Positions 10,143-22,650 of a stretch of 64,000 bases of DNA are shown piece after piece (the first letter of the stretch is position 1; the number at the start of each line of letters is the position of its first letter). The notes beneath the pieces are model-generated. The model did no database searches. It was not told the DNA's origin and saw only the letters and a list, made by a program, of their open reading frames with translations. The translations under genes were made by a program, and so were the position numbers. This DNA comes from Luzula sylvatica (Eukaryota; Streptophyta; Magnoliopsida; Poales; Juncaceae): positions 71,109,087 to 71,173,086 of the forward strand of contig OX326956.1 in NCBI GenBank assembly GCA_946800325.1. The letters are read 5' to 3'.

Positions 10143-13100
10143 GGCGAAATTATCAAGAAATTGACACAAAGGGTTATGTGAAATTATCAAGAAATTGACA
10201 AATGGTTGTTTATGTGAACTGGGGAAGGTCATACCTAGGATAATTAAATATTAAATATACATTACAATTACAATTACAATACTAGACTTCATTCATTTAA
10301 AGCAGCGTGGAGTTTCACCAATGCCTCTACTATAACCTTCAAGTTTCAAGTATACCCTTCAAAATGTGAAATATTACAAGTACATTTGCAAAACGTAAAA
10401 ATACCACTAGTTATTTTTCTTTTCATTTGTTTGGCATAAATATGCGATGAATTGTACGTATCAGTCCTACATTACTAATATAGATCAGCGGGTCTACCAA
10501 TTTTATCACAACAGCTTATTTTAATTTAAATAATAATCAATTTAGAAAGATTTCTCAATAATTCAATATTTTCATCTTCAACTTATAAATAAAAACTAAT
10601 GTTGAATCTTTTGATAAAAAAACAAAAGACTTAATTTAAGATTTTAGTGTAATCTTTAATAAATAAATAAATGAAATTAAAGCATTACTTGGATAATATT
10701 TTTGTACATTTTTTTATTTCTATATATAATAAATACAAAAGATTTTTTTTTTTGGATCATTAAATCTAGATTTAGTAGAATAAAAAAATAGTTTTTTATT
10801 TACATATCATTTCAGATTCATGTTAACACCATTATTGTACACTTCACGAATATGCATTTCATGCACACGTCGAAATTAACAGGAAAGAGACACGTAGCAA
10901 CGATACATGGATGTGCACTTCAAGCGCCTGTCGCCACTCATCTACGTTTATATATACATTTTTTTAATGTATCATACTTTTTGTTGAAGTGATGTATCAT
11001 ATATTTTAGATGTATGCTATATTCTTTTTACATGTACTTTTAAAATGTATGTTATACTCATTTACATATATGTTATATGATATACATTTTTAAACGTATT
11101 TTATACATTTTTTTTTTCTAAACTACAATACATGTTTTACATTTTTGCATCTATTTGGTTTATTTGTTATATTTTTTACATGTATAATATACCTTTTAAA
11201 TAATGATATATATTTGTTTAAATACAACTCATGTTATATTTTTTTTTATGTATACGATGTATCATATATATTTTAGGTATATGATATATTTTTTTAAACA
11301 TAATGTGTGGTATACATTTATATATGTATTATACATATTTTATAATGTCATATACATTTTTTACATGAATAATAAATTATATAATTTTTTTGAATTATAT
11401 TTATAGTTTTGTATAAATAAGCGGTTAACATGAAAAATAACAAACTGTCACGTATCATTCTCATGTTGAATTCTTGGAGCGGGCGTGCACAACTGCGGGT
11501 GCTCTAGTGAGTATCTAAAATAAAAGTGGTTTTTGCATATTTTTTTACACACAATATATTATGCCTTTGAAGGATATATGTGATTTTTTTTTGTAGAGTT
11601 AATTATGACATTTCTCATTTTACATAATTAGAGTATAAATGATAATTTTTAAATTTTAAATTTTGCAAGGGTACACATGAATTTACCCTTTTAATACGGC
11701 TTTAGTTACTGATATACATGAACTCCACATTCTGGCTAATTTTAAAAATGAACAAAGCGAATGTGCTGGATTATTTAACTGCTAAAAGAATGAATAAAAC
11801 AATAAAATACTACTTATCTTATTCACAGCTTTCAGAAGCAAAACCTTGACTATCTTAATTGTTGGGTAGTCTTTTTGTCAGATTATTTGGTTAAATATTT
11901 ATATAATCGATTTTCTGATTATATTATCCAACAGCTGTTCCCAACAGAAAAATTATAAAAAAAAATTGTTAACGGGTTGCAATTTGGTCGTGTTTTTAAC
12001 CCGAATGAACATCTGTTACTCTTAAATATAATTTTATTATGACAACTTTTCAGATATTAATTGAAGTTGATTTGAACATGATATAGTAATAAACTTGAAA
12101 CCTCAACTTCGACATAAAAAAATGTCCACAACCCAATTTCTTATAATAAAAAAATATTTAAAAAAGATTGTACATCTCATTGAAATTTAATTTAGGTAAA
12201 ATTCATCTATGTACATACAACCGGATTATAATTAAAATAATATTTTTTTCAAAAAATCTTTTTTAATATTACTGTTGCAGGGGCACTTCAAACGGTCGAG
12301 AAAAAGACCATTCAAAAATAATATTTAAGAAAAAAAAAGAAATCTTTCTTATTCACCTATAAAGTTTAAAAAATTATCAAGATGCCCTGCCAAACTGAAA
12401 TATGTCGAATACCCAACAAAATAATATTTAATTGGTCGAGGTCCACCACTAGATCGATATTTGTCATGTTTTTAAAATAATTCATGTGTTACTTTTTGCC
12501 TTTTGCATAAAAAAAATGAATGAAATAAGGATAAATTTATGCACATAGTATTTCTTGACTGGTAAATGTGTGATATTTTGGCATTTGTTTGTTCATAAAA
12601 AGGAAATAAAGATATAAAAAGCCAAGCTAAGCAAGGTATGGATTCAAGTCTATAATATCAAGTTATTCCACCGAGCTTGAAAGCCAATCCTTTGCTTTCC
12701 ATTGGTTTCTAAAAAAAATTAAAAAAATAAGTTTTCTTATCAAACTACCAGTTTGCATCCCTGCAATGGTCCAACAAATTATTGATATAAAACACATTTT
12801 TCTTCCATGAAAATTTACTCACATGTCACGTATCAGTTTCTGATTAATTTATTATATCTGTACACTTTTTGAAAAAAACCTCATCTTTCTTTCATATAGT
12901 GACCGTCACGCGACAGACGAGTGAAAATTAGAAAAATAAACTGAGTTCGTATTAGTACCCGGTCCAATATCTGAGTGAAATAGATATGTAGACTATTTTA
13001 TTAAATTTTGAAAATTAATATAGAGAAGACATTTATAAAAAAATATATAATAAGTACGTTTTAACTTATTACAAAATTGCATCGATGCAACAATTTTTTT

Positions 13101-13690
13101 TGTAAACAACACAAATACAATAACGAGTATATACACGACACCGTTTAAAACTCGAAAGATCATTGTCTCAGCTTGGAATCCGACCGAATTAGCTATTTTA
13201 ACTGAAACTCGAGTTTATTCGAGTCATTCCACATAAAATTCGAATCATTTAATAATTTATACTTGGCTTAACGAATCATATATAACTTTATTAAAGTTGG
13301 TCATGATTTTAAAGTTATAATTAATTATTACTATTTCTAATTTAATACCTACAAATAGAAAAATAATATATTTAAAAATAAGTATATTCACATTTTATCA
13401 GCTCACCACTTCACCCAACATTATTCACTTTTTATACCACTTAAATTATAAAAATAAATCATATATCAAATTTATCAAGAAAAGTTTAAAAACTATTATT
13501 CGAAAAATAATGCTTATTAAACTTTAATGTTTTCAGATTTACGTTATATAATAATTGACAATCATTTTAAAATTAAATATCAAATATAATTTAAACCAAT
13601 TTTTTATTCTACAAAGTAGTCATGATATGTTTTACATGTGCAAATTTTGTGGCGCTCTTAAAAAATTACAAAACCTAAAATACAAAACTC
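10143..13690. other. AT-rich intergenic DNA upstream of gene 1
   Basis: Low-complexity AT-rich DNA with a long stretch of TATACATTTTT-like sequence at 10940-11410. No coding region, tRNA or complete transposon recognised. A foldback containing TTGTTGGG and CCCAACAG lies at about 11860-11945. A GC-rich hairpin-like segment ending CTAGT occurs at about 11478-11511. Confidence 0.5.
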
Positions 13691-13697
13691 TATAAAT
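13691..13697 (+). promoter_or_regulatory. TATA box of GDSL gene 1
   Basis: TATAAAT in the context CTCTATAAATCACAG, 93 bases upstream of the ATG at 13790. This spacing leaves about 60 nt of 5' UTR, which is normal for plant genes. No other TATA-like element is better placed. Confidence 0.6.
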
Positions 13698-13789
13698 CAC
13701 AGGCCATTAAGCACTGTTCTACCTCGGTACCATTTCACTAACACCAAGACCTCTCAATTTCCTCGTCTCTTTCCTCCTCCTCTTTCAAA

Positions 13790-15850
13790 ATGAATAATCT
13801 CTTGATAAAGCCTCTCCTCCTCTTCTCTCTCTGTCTTTCATGTCTAAATCTTGGGGTTGCAATTAGTGATTCTTACAATGCCATATTCAGCTTCGGAGAT
13901 TCTTTCTCCGATACCGGCAATTTCGTGATCATGGAGTCCCCTATTTTGGATAACATACCGGTTTTCCCTCCTCCTTATGCTCGGTGCTCTAATGGCCGTT
14001 TGATCATTGATTTTCTTGGTATGTCTATGCTTCATATTTGTACTCAATTTTCCTTTTAAACTCTGTTTTGGATCAAATAAATTAAAGATAACATTTCTTC
14101 AATTCAACGCAGCGGAATATTTCGGGTTACCATTGCTACCTCCATCTCATTCCTCGACCAAGAATTTCTCACAAGGAACGAATTTCGCGGTTATGGGCGC
14201 GACTGCATTGAGTCTGGATTTCTTCACAGAAAACAAAATCTATGATATCCCCCCGATCAACAGCTCTCTACCCGTTCAGCTCGCCTGGTTCGATGAAATG
14301 AAATATGTGGTTTGCAATACCACTCAAGGTTTTTATTCGTACCAACCAATTGTTAAATCTTATTTATAAATAAAACTAAGCGTTCGTAATGCGATGAATT
14401 GCAGAGTGTAAAGATTACTTCAAGAGATCTTTGTTCATAGTTGGAGAATTTGGTGGGAATGATTATAGCTTCACGATGAAATCAGGAAAAACTCTCGATC
14501 AAGTGAAGGCTCTCGTGCCTAAGGTCGTGGGTGCCATTTGTGCTGCAGTTGAGGTGAATATATCATTTTTTTTTTCTCTCATTTGACTATGATTTTTTTC
14601 CAGGTGAATATATATTATAAAACTTATATTTTTGTAAATTTAAATGAAAATACTCAAAGACACTTGCAATAAATGTAACGTTGACAAAGAAAAATTTCAT
14701 GCACACACGTGGTAACACATGCAATCCCCACGCGTATGCATAGAGACTGATGAATGGTTTTGAACTTTTGTGGGTAGAAATTGATAAATGACGGTGCGAG
14801 GCATGTGCTGGTACCGGGAAACCTGCCAACTGGGTGCGTACCGATTCTTCTCACCTTTTATGGGAGTGAAAACAAGGAGGATTATGATCCGAGAACTGGA
14901 TGCTTGAAGCATATGAACACTCTCGCTCTGTACCACAATGCTGCTTTGAGAATCGCGATCGATGATTTGAATAGGAAGTATCCTGATGCTAGAGTCATGT
15001 ATGGTGATTATTATGGGCCTGTCATTCAGTTTGCCAGAACACCTGAATTATTTGGTGAGTTTTTACTTTTATGTTTTTGGGCTTTAGTTAGACAAAAAGT
15101 AAAATAGTTAAGAGAATTTTTTATAATGGGCCTAACAATTCGATCATTTGGGTTTTAGCAAAGAAAATAGCACCTCCATAAATTGATTTGAGGCCTTCTA
15201 TCATGTCCAATATTTCATCGTCAAAATCGCAACGTGGTCATGTTAACATCATGATCAAACCCCAAAAATCTTTCACCTCAAGTTTACTGCCAATTGAAAT
15301 GTATCTTAATTAATTGTTAATGGCATGTCATCTCAATTAGCTGTTAATTAATTATCATGCCAATTAATTATTTTAATTTATTTTTAATTCATAAATTTTA
15401 AATGAAATGTTAATTGCAAGCTTCAGCAATTGAGTGTTTGAATGCAAATTGGGTCCATAAATTAGCATCATGACTTAGTGATGTCATGATGACTCCATCA
15501 CCAAATTGAGGGGAGAGGGGGCATAGAATAATTTTCCAGTTGATTTTGAATATTTTGAGATTTACAAAAGTTTGGAAAGTTTTATATTGCATCAGTAAGT
15601 AACTATTTTGATGATTAATACAGGATTCAACAATGGAGCTCTAAGAGTATGTTGTGGAGGAGGCGGTCAATATAACTACAACATGAGTGCATCGTGCGGT
15701 CTACCTGGCGCAACGGTGTGTAAGGAGCCGAATTCGCATGTGAGTTGGGACGGAATTCATTTAACCGAAGCCGCGTATCATTACATAGCCAATGGATGGA
15801 TTAAGGGCCCTTATGCGCATCCTCCAATTCTATCGGTTCTGCAAGAGTAG
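13790..15850 (+). CDS. GDSL esterase/lipase (gene 1, intact, 5 exons)
   Basis: Exons: 13790-14018, 14113-14328, 14405-14553, 14778-15054, 15624-15850. All introns are GT-AG and all phases join, giving 365 codons, the usual family length. The product is a predicted secreted SGNH-fold esterase acting on ester or acyl bonds; the substrate cannot be told from sequence. An N-terminal hydrophobic stretch (residues 1-25) looks like a signal peptide. Block I is FSFGDSFSDTGN with nucleophile Ser38. Block III is GEFGGND with oxyanion Asn167. Block V is WDGIHLTE with Asp333/His336. The PGNLPTGC and CCGGGGQYNYN signatures are present. Oddity: about ten residues normally found between blocks I and II (the YGETxFHxPTG stretch, present in gene 3) are missing, leaving PPYARCSNGRL. 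Exon sizes match genes 2 and 3, so this belongs to the same tandem array. Confidence 0.92.
15108..15546. mobile_element. Possible MITE in intron 4 of gene 1
   Basis: The right end, read as complement, is GGAAAATTATTCTATGCCCC, like the termini of the MITEs at 817 and 32765. The left end AGAGAATTTTTTATAATGGG is a weaker inverted partner. The interior carries TTAATTAATTA-rich sequence as in those elements. No perfect target duplication was found. It accounts for most of the unusually long 569-bp intron. Confidence 0.4.
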
Positions 15851-16672
15851 AATGAGTGTATTTTGTATCTTTTTGTTGGGTAGTACTAAGTACTAATTAC
15901 CACGGTTCTGGGTTGTAATTCGTTGATTTTTTGTACATTGAGTTCATCTTGCAGTTCTGTTTCGGGTCGTCGATCTCCTTCCATCTCCTCATTCTTGTAT
16001 GTCTATTATAGTTTTTATTATCTACTTGCGAGTTAAAATTACATCACAGTTTGAGTGATGTATTTAATCCTATCTAGTTCAAATTAAACAAGAAAATTTC
16101 GGTAATAATCCTGTTAATTTTCAAAATACTTACTTAGCATGAAACTAACAATATATTTTTTTTAATTTAAAATATGGTATATATTCAAGTACTGGGCACA
16201 TGCTCTATTAATCAAGAAGAGTTATTAACATGAACTCTCTCTCTGAATGGTGCAATCATGACTCGAATAAATGAAAAAAAAAAGTTGGGAAAAAAGCAAT
16301 TATTTCTTGTCCCTGGCCATGATTTGTTCACTTTTCCTTGGAAGTACTACACTCGGTATGTATGTTACCAGCATTTTATTTTATTGAATTTAATATCCAT
16401 ATCCTCAAGAGAAAAAGAACATTCTGAAAATAAATGCTAAAAAGTTTCTTTTTTATTTTCCATGCAACTAAATTCAATTTGGATCTAATTGCCTTCCATA
16501 ATGTTGTCATGTTGGTCTTGCGTTTTTAGATCCCAAACGAGCATCTATGGTCATGTGTTTTAGCAATTTCACTTGCAGATTCAATTAGACGATTATGAAC
16601 CGTGACAAAAGCGAAGGAAGATTAAAAACCTCAACTTTTTCTCGTGGAGGCCTCACATAGATGTGTTCCATA
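15851..16672. other. Gene 1 3' flank
   Basis: 3' untranslated and intergenic DNA. No canonical AATAAA signal close to the stop codon was found. No other gene recognised. Confidence 0.4.
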
Positions 16673-17388
16673 CAGTGTTGCAAAAAACGGTGTAAAACGG
16701 TAAAAAAAGGAAAAACGGTGCCAGACCGAATTGTTTTTTACAAGAAAATTTCAAAAAACGGTCAACCGTTTTTTACTGTCTTTGACCGTTTTTTTTACAA
16801 AAAACGTTTTAAACGCCGTTTTTTAATCTTTTTTTCATGCTTTTTTTTTTTTTTTTTTTGAGTATTTTTTTTTTTTTTTGCATTAAAAGCCCGTAAGCGT
16901 TTTTTAGTAAATTTGGAGAGAGATCAAAGGCTCTCTTCCAAATAATAGTTGTAATTAGTAGAATTTTGTGTTTAATTCGTACATGAATAAGGTGTTAACT
17001 CTGATCCAGTTTATCATGGTCAATTATTTTGTGTCTAATTCTGATTGACGCATCTAATTAGTTGATTTTTTTTGTCTAATTAGGTAGCTAAGAAGATTTA
17101 TTCTTATATGTTTAGGTCGATGGAAATTTATTCGATATGTTTTATTAGTACTTCGTATGTTTTTTTTTATTTTGGACTTTCGTGTATGTTTAAGTTGAAT
17201 TATAAAAATTGAATTATTATATTTTTGTTTGTTTTATTTTTAAATTTCTATTATAATTGCTATAAAATATTGCCGATTTAAGTAACCGTTTTTTAACCGT
17301 TTTTTTTACCGTTTTACGACCGTTTTACAGTAAAACATTAAAACGGTGACCGACCGTACCGTACCGTTTTCCGTCTTTTGCAACATTG
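16673..17388. mobile_element. hAT-type MITE with ACCGTTTT motif array
   Basis: Perfect 8-bp target duplication GTTCCATA (16665-16672 and 17389-17396). Ends CAGTGTTGCAAAAAACGG and, as complement of the right, CAATGTTGCAAAAGACGG form an 18-bp inverted repeat with two mismatches. Both subterminal regions are packed with AAACGGT / ACCGTTTT units. No transposase frame. All hallmarks of a non-autonomous hAT element are present. Confidence 0.9.
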
Positions 17389-17559
17389 GTTCCATACCTG
17401 ATACCATGATTCTATCAACGACATGAATATTATTAAAATGCGATGTGCAATAGCATATCTACTGTTATTAAGAATGATACGAGAAGTTTCGGTGATTGGC
17501 AGTTTACTGTATTCACTTCTCAACTTCCAAATCACATACAAATGGGTCAGTGGCCTAGT

Positions 17560-18130
17560 TCCTCCCGCTATAAGCCCGCATATCCGTAAGTAAAGGCAAG
17601 GTTCAGTAGTGATATCTCGAAAGAGGAGTCAGGGGCGCGCAGTGGGGCGGGCACAAGATTTATTGGCTGAAGAAGCAAGCCTGCCGAAAGAAGTCGCTTA
17701 CCAAATTTCCATAGACGGAAAGTACTTCTTTCTGGTCAATCTTCTCGGGCAGTCTACCTGATTGATTGCTATCGCATCTGACTGATTAGGCTTGAAGTTG
17801 ATTAAGGAGTCTGAAGCATGGGATCAGGAGTTATCAACGAGAAGTAGCCAAGGTGACTGCCCCACACTAAGATAAATACCACTACCACCCAATGCCTGGC
17901 CTATAGATAGGGACATATCGATAGATTGACTGCTTGCTTATCGATGAGCTAGAAGAAGAAAGCGAGGCAATAGGTAGAATAGGCCAATTTCAGAGAATTT
18001 CTTGGAATGTTGAAAGAACAAACCAAGACGACTCACTTGGGTAGTTGTGCCTTCCTAAATTGCTTCATTGTACGTTCCAAAACCGCATAGATGGGCCTTC
18101 CTAAGTGAAGACAAATGATATCATGAAAAT
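17560..18130. other. GC-richer block, possible organelle (mitochondrial) insertion
   Basis: Base composition changes sharply, from about 30% GC in the flanks to near 48%, and sequence texture changes too: few homopolymers, many GAAGAA/AAGCGAGG-type words as in plant mitochondrial intergenic DNA. No open frame longer than about 60 codons and no recognised mitochondrial gene. A nuclear mitochondrial insertion is the inference; the edges are approximate and identity is not proved. Confidence 0.35.
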
Positions 18131-18674
18131 AACAAACTAGCGGCGGTGGCATGCGCGATGAAGTGTTAGTTGATAACTCTATTTCTAACATTGAAACCGA
18201 CTGTATATAAAAACATCGCTATTTGTTCTTCAAATATCTCCGCGTACCTATTAAACGATAATTTCAAATTTTTATGTTTAGCACATACATGTATGAATGA
18301 CTCATTCTTCATTCGAAAGAATCGAGAGAATATTCCAGAATCATAAATATATTTTTCTTCCAAAATATGCACTATGCTGCTTTTGCGTGCTCGATTCTTA
18401 TTTCAGGTATACTTGATGTCGTCATTTCTTTTCATATTATTCTTATACAATGAAATACCCCAAAAATAAATAATATGACAAAATTTCACGAAATCATATT
18501 TTGTGTGAACCTACAAGAATTAATTAGAAAAAAATCTGGAAGAAAAAGGCAGAAGAGTTTGGAAGTACATATGTGAATGGAACCGGAAAAATCAGTTCCG
18601 AACAAATATCTGGTCTTGGCGGAGCATATATCTGGTCTAATTAATTAGAGAAATCTATAAGAGAAATCTACAGA
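18131..18674. other. AT-rich intergenic DNA
   Basis: No gene or transposon recognised between the GC-rich block and the poly(T) start of the minus-strand LINE. Confidence 0.4.
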
Positions 18675-19405
18675 TTTTTTTTTTTTGAGCAAAATAGAGT
18701 AGGCTCGCATGTCCTACTTCTATTATTTTATTAATATAATGTTGTATTACAAAGATTATAACTTTTGGAGGTAGTTGGCTTACACTAACTAAAGCACTAC
18801 TCCTAACTACCTCCATTTGAAGTTATCAAATAAATAACACAACATTACGTTTTATTTAGATAACCCTAAGAACTGAAATAACCCGAATTTGTATTTCCCA
18901 GTTGTCAATTGCCGGGTTTGCTGAATCTGACTTTGCTTTCCCTCTATAATTTGGATCCTTAATCCTGGTTTTTGCGTTATTCAGTTTCCCGTTTCCCTGA
19001 TCTTATCCCTGCTTGACCGTTACTCTCGCCAATAGTTTCCTCCTTAATTGAGCTAGTATGGGCTCCCGTCACATGTTGGTTGATGCCAAGATCCCGTGAA
19101 CTAGTGCCGGTGAGCTTCCCTCTTATTTAAGCCCCCTTAATTGAGCATTCTTCTTCTCACTCAGACTCAGAACTCCTCTTCTCACGCAATCTCAGTCTTC
19201 CCTTGAGCACCGACACCAGCTCTTTTGAGATTTGTCCTTCTTGAAGAACTTCGCACATGTTGATGCTGGTTTGCTTCTTTATATGCGGGGTTCTTCTTGA
19301 AGCACTAATCTTTTTGAGCTTGCTCCCTTCTCCATTTATTTCAGTAAAGCTTCCAACTTTACGCTTCTTCATCCTCCATTGTAATCTTCTAAACCACAAA
19401 ATCTC

Positions 19406-20327
19406 TCAAATTCTCGTAGATTTGCAAAAAGGCAGGATCTTCTTCTCGTTGTTGTTCTCTGTGATTTGAATGTTTTCTTGCTGATTCGATTGATTTCCGG
19501 TTGTTTGGAACCACCACAGTCTTCTCTCATCCATTTGCCCTTCTTCTTCACTCCTAATTTCTTCCTCATCTAGGTTTCCAGTAATCCCTGCATAAGACAA
19601 AATTGGATTATCGTGTAGGTTTCCATCTGAGAATATATCAATTGGTAAATTTTGCATTGCATTGTTTGTTTGTCCCTTATCTGGAATCCAATTTTTGAAA
19701 TCTGAGAAATTTAGGTCATCAAAATTTTCAGTTTGATTTAGCTTGAATTCATATAGTATATTATTTATTATTTGCCATTCATTTAATTGCACATTTGTGA
19801 ATGATCTCCTACATCTTTCTAACCAAAATTGATACATAGATATGCTTAATAGTATTTGGTAATCCTTATTTTCTTTTTTATTTATAATAATATCCAGTGG
19901 ATTGAAATTATGCAATATATGCATCTCTAATATATTATGTAATTTTTTCCATATATTGTTAATGAAATTGCAATGGCTAATTAAATGATCAACATTTTCT
20001 TCAGTTATTTTGCAAAGTGGACACCTATGCGGTATATGCCATCCTTTCCTCTGCAATGAATCGATGGTAAGTAATTTTCTTTTGCACATTAACCATAGAA
20101 ATATTTGTATTTTAAGATGAATTTTTATTTTCCAAATATTCTTATAATATGATTCAACATATACTCCTTTTATGATTGTTTGATATGTACTTTTACATGT
20201 ATAACCCTTATTTTTGTTCAATTTCCACTGTAGCTCATCTTTTTGTGATGTATTGAGGTCAAGTGATGCCCAAATTTCCTGAAGATCTAAGTATTGCTCA
20301 TTGGCCAGATTTGATAAAGGTACTACT
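19406..20327 (-). pseudogene. LINE ORF2 C-terminal part (zf-RVT region)
   Basis: The minus-strand frame encodes the usual tail of plant L1 ORF2: an IWKIKIHLKIQIFLWLMCKRKLLT segment, then the zinc-binding-like RGWHIPHRCPLCKITEENVDHLISHC (zf-RVT, C-x2-C...H...C), then a Glu/Asn/Gln-rich tail. The open frame continues without a stop upstream into the Copia LTR to position 20536, making a chance LTR-LINE fusion frame of 376 codons with an ATG in the LTR. Whether it is transcribed is unknown. The protein could not function as a retrotransposase because it lacks the catalytic part. Confidence 0.8.
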
Positions 20328-21362
20328 TGTTGGGGAATATCCTTGACCCCGGGCCCGCGCAGCGGAATGAAGGCCCGGTCCGATTCCCCGATTTCCGAGA
20401 TCACGCCATGACTTCGAGGGTACGATGCGAATAGAATGATAGATCTATACCAGTGCCAAATTGATGGCACACGAAGGGTTGATCGCCGCCTTCTATTTCC
20501 TGTCACGTTGGTGACAATCCGCGCGTCCCACACCACGCGTCCTTCACCAATCGTTTGTTACGCCGGTTCACTCGACTTCGTCCTCGTGCGTCCAAGCGTT
20601 TCCACCGTCTTTCTTACTCGAGTTGATCACAATCGAAGAGTCACAAACGTCACTCCTCTACTTGTATCCATGGTGATTCGTAAGACGTCGGTCGCGGATG
20701 CACCTGCCTAGACGATGCACCGGCGAACTTGCTCGATCTAATCGATTCTCTATTCCTCGAGAAACTCTTTTTCTCGATTTCTCTCTCTTCGCACCTTTTA
20801 ACTCACGAAAGATCAAATCTGAATTTGCTCTTTTTCTCTTGTGTATTAGGCAGAATAATTATGTAGAATTGCATAGTGAGGAGAGAGAAAGTATCCTATT
20901 TATATCTAATAGGATTAGGATTAGCCAAAAGGCATGTATATCCAATATACACCCTTTCACACAGAAAACTGCATGAACCTGGTCAGTATTCTGTCCAGAC
21001 GAAATTGATACATTTCTCTGACAGAAAATCATCTAACACGAAAGTTGTAGATACTCTAATTATCTACAAAACCCAATTTGTCCCAGCCCAATTGGATTTC
21101 GTATGCAAAAGTTATGACTGTTTTACTAACTGTATATCATACTATTGCACCCTTTCGGTATTTCACATAAACGACACTGATACTTCGTTCATATGAAATA
21201 TATTTCTACATGAAGGTTATAGATAATCTAATTATCTATCTAACCCAATTTGAACCATTCAAATCGGATTTTCTTACTGAAAGTTATGGCTCCAAATGTA
21301 CGCTTACATTCGTTCATCCACGTGTACACTTTTACGGTTGATCCGAAACTGTATTTCTTTCA
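20328..21362 (-). repeat. 3' LTR of the decayed Copia element
   Basis: 1035 bp. In element orientation it begins TGAAAGAAATACAG, the same first nine bases as the young Copia LTR at 41611. Contains a module with TAGATA(A/C)TCTAATTATCT and CCCAATTTG that also recurs in the leader. Confidence 0.92.
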
Positions 21363-21380
21363 GTCTCCCACTCAATTTCA
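21363..21380 (-). promoter_or_regulatory. Polypurine tract of the decayed Copia
   Basis: Complement reads GAAATTGAGTGGGAGAC immediately before the LTR. This purine-rich priming site for plus-strand synthesis fixes the element's direction as minus. Confidence 0.8.
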
Positions 21381-22650
21381 GATCTACCTAAAAGGTACTC
21401 ATGCATATCCAATATGCACGATTTTAGAGAATATAGCTCGCGTATCAAATACCAAGCTATGCACATCCAATGTGCTGATTTTATGATCAAGCCCGACTTA
21501 GTACGACTCGTTGTGTGACCATGTAGGTTCGACTTAACGATGCCAGTAGGTTGTTTCCAATGCCTACAAGCTCATGAGCGGGATCTAGTCACTCCATCAT
21601 AGCTACCCATGTTAAACGAATAATGATTGTGATCATTGTGCCTATCTCGAATAGCGGTTACTAGTTCTCTTGTTTACGATATCCGTTAATCAAAAGGCAT
21701 GGTTATAGTCATCCTTATAATTTGATTAACTATACTTATTCCCCGATTCCGAGTTGATTTAACAAATTTCAATCGATATTAACCATTAATATCATTGACT
21801 CTGGCCAGAGATTTCGTTAATCGACTCATCGAGCGGCGCCTAAGAGATATCTCTTCCTTTCGGAATAAACAATTCCTATCTTGGAGACTCACATTGAATT
21901 CCGTGTTTCGGACAATACCCAATGATGACCCTTTTAACTCCCTGTTACGGTGAGCGTAAGATCATATCAAAGCATTGTGTTACGCACGTAACGCAATCAA
22001 TGATCCCCTCAAGTATGAAGAACCTAAAACCCCATCCGTCGCAAGTCCATCTATAATGACTAAACCATGTCATGGACTCGCGGCTTCGGTCATATCCAAT
22101 ACATGTGACCTAACATATATCTACGTTCCCGATTCGACAAGCACCATGTCCCATGATTAGCAAAACATAATCATCTCCTCGGCAAACGTACTAGTGTACG
22201 CGTTCAGTCTATTATCTAATAATAGAAATGCTTCTCTCTTAAGCAAGCTGATCCGCGACTAGGGATGTTTAGAAATGACACTTTAAGTGTGACGGTTTTG
22301 CTGCACATGGTCCTCAACCGTGTCGACGTCCACACAAGTTCAAATCAAGGTTCATGTAACAATCATATTACACAACCCAGCACACAGTTTTCATATAAGG
22401 TGAATGCATATTAATTTAAGTAAACAAAAATTTTAAAAGGGATGCATTCATATGGACTAAGTATTTGGGTGATACAACGTTTACCTATGGGTATCGCCAT
22501 ACCCATAACCTGCGAGGACTATCGTATTAGATAACTATACTCTACTCTCTTCTTCCTCCTCTAGGTATCTCCATACCCATAGTCATCGCATGACAGTCAC
22601 GCGCGACTAGAGAGAACGGTTTTGTAAACGGGTCCGCACGTTCCCGCTAG
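21381..22650 (-). other. Non-coding 3' internal region of the decayed Copia
   Basis: This part lies between the pol remnant and the polypurine tract. In reverse complement it contains blocks matching the 1.3-kb region after the stop codon of the young Copia (40311-41610), for example the segment around 21655-21700 against 41270-41300. No open frame longer than about 60 codons. The right edge is approximate. Confidence 0.6.

Noticed and set aside
11460..11515. Helitron-like 3' end (GC-rich hairpin-like sequence followed by CTAGT)
   Set aside because: The stem is poor and no matching TC start or family copy was found. A CTAG motif alone is too common.
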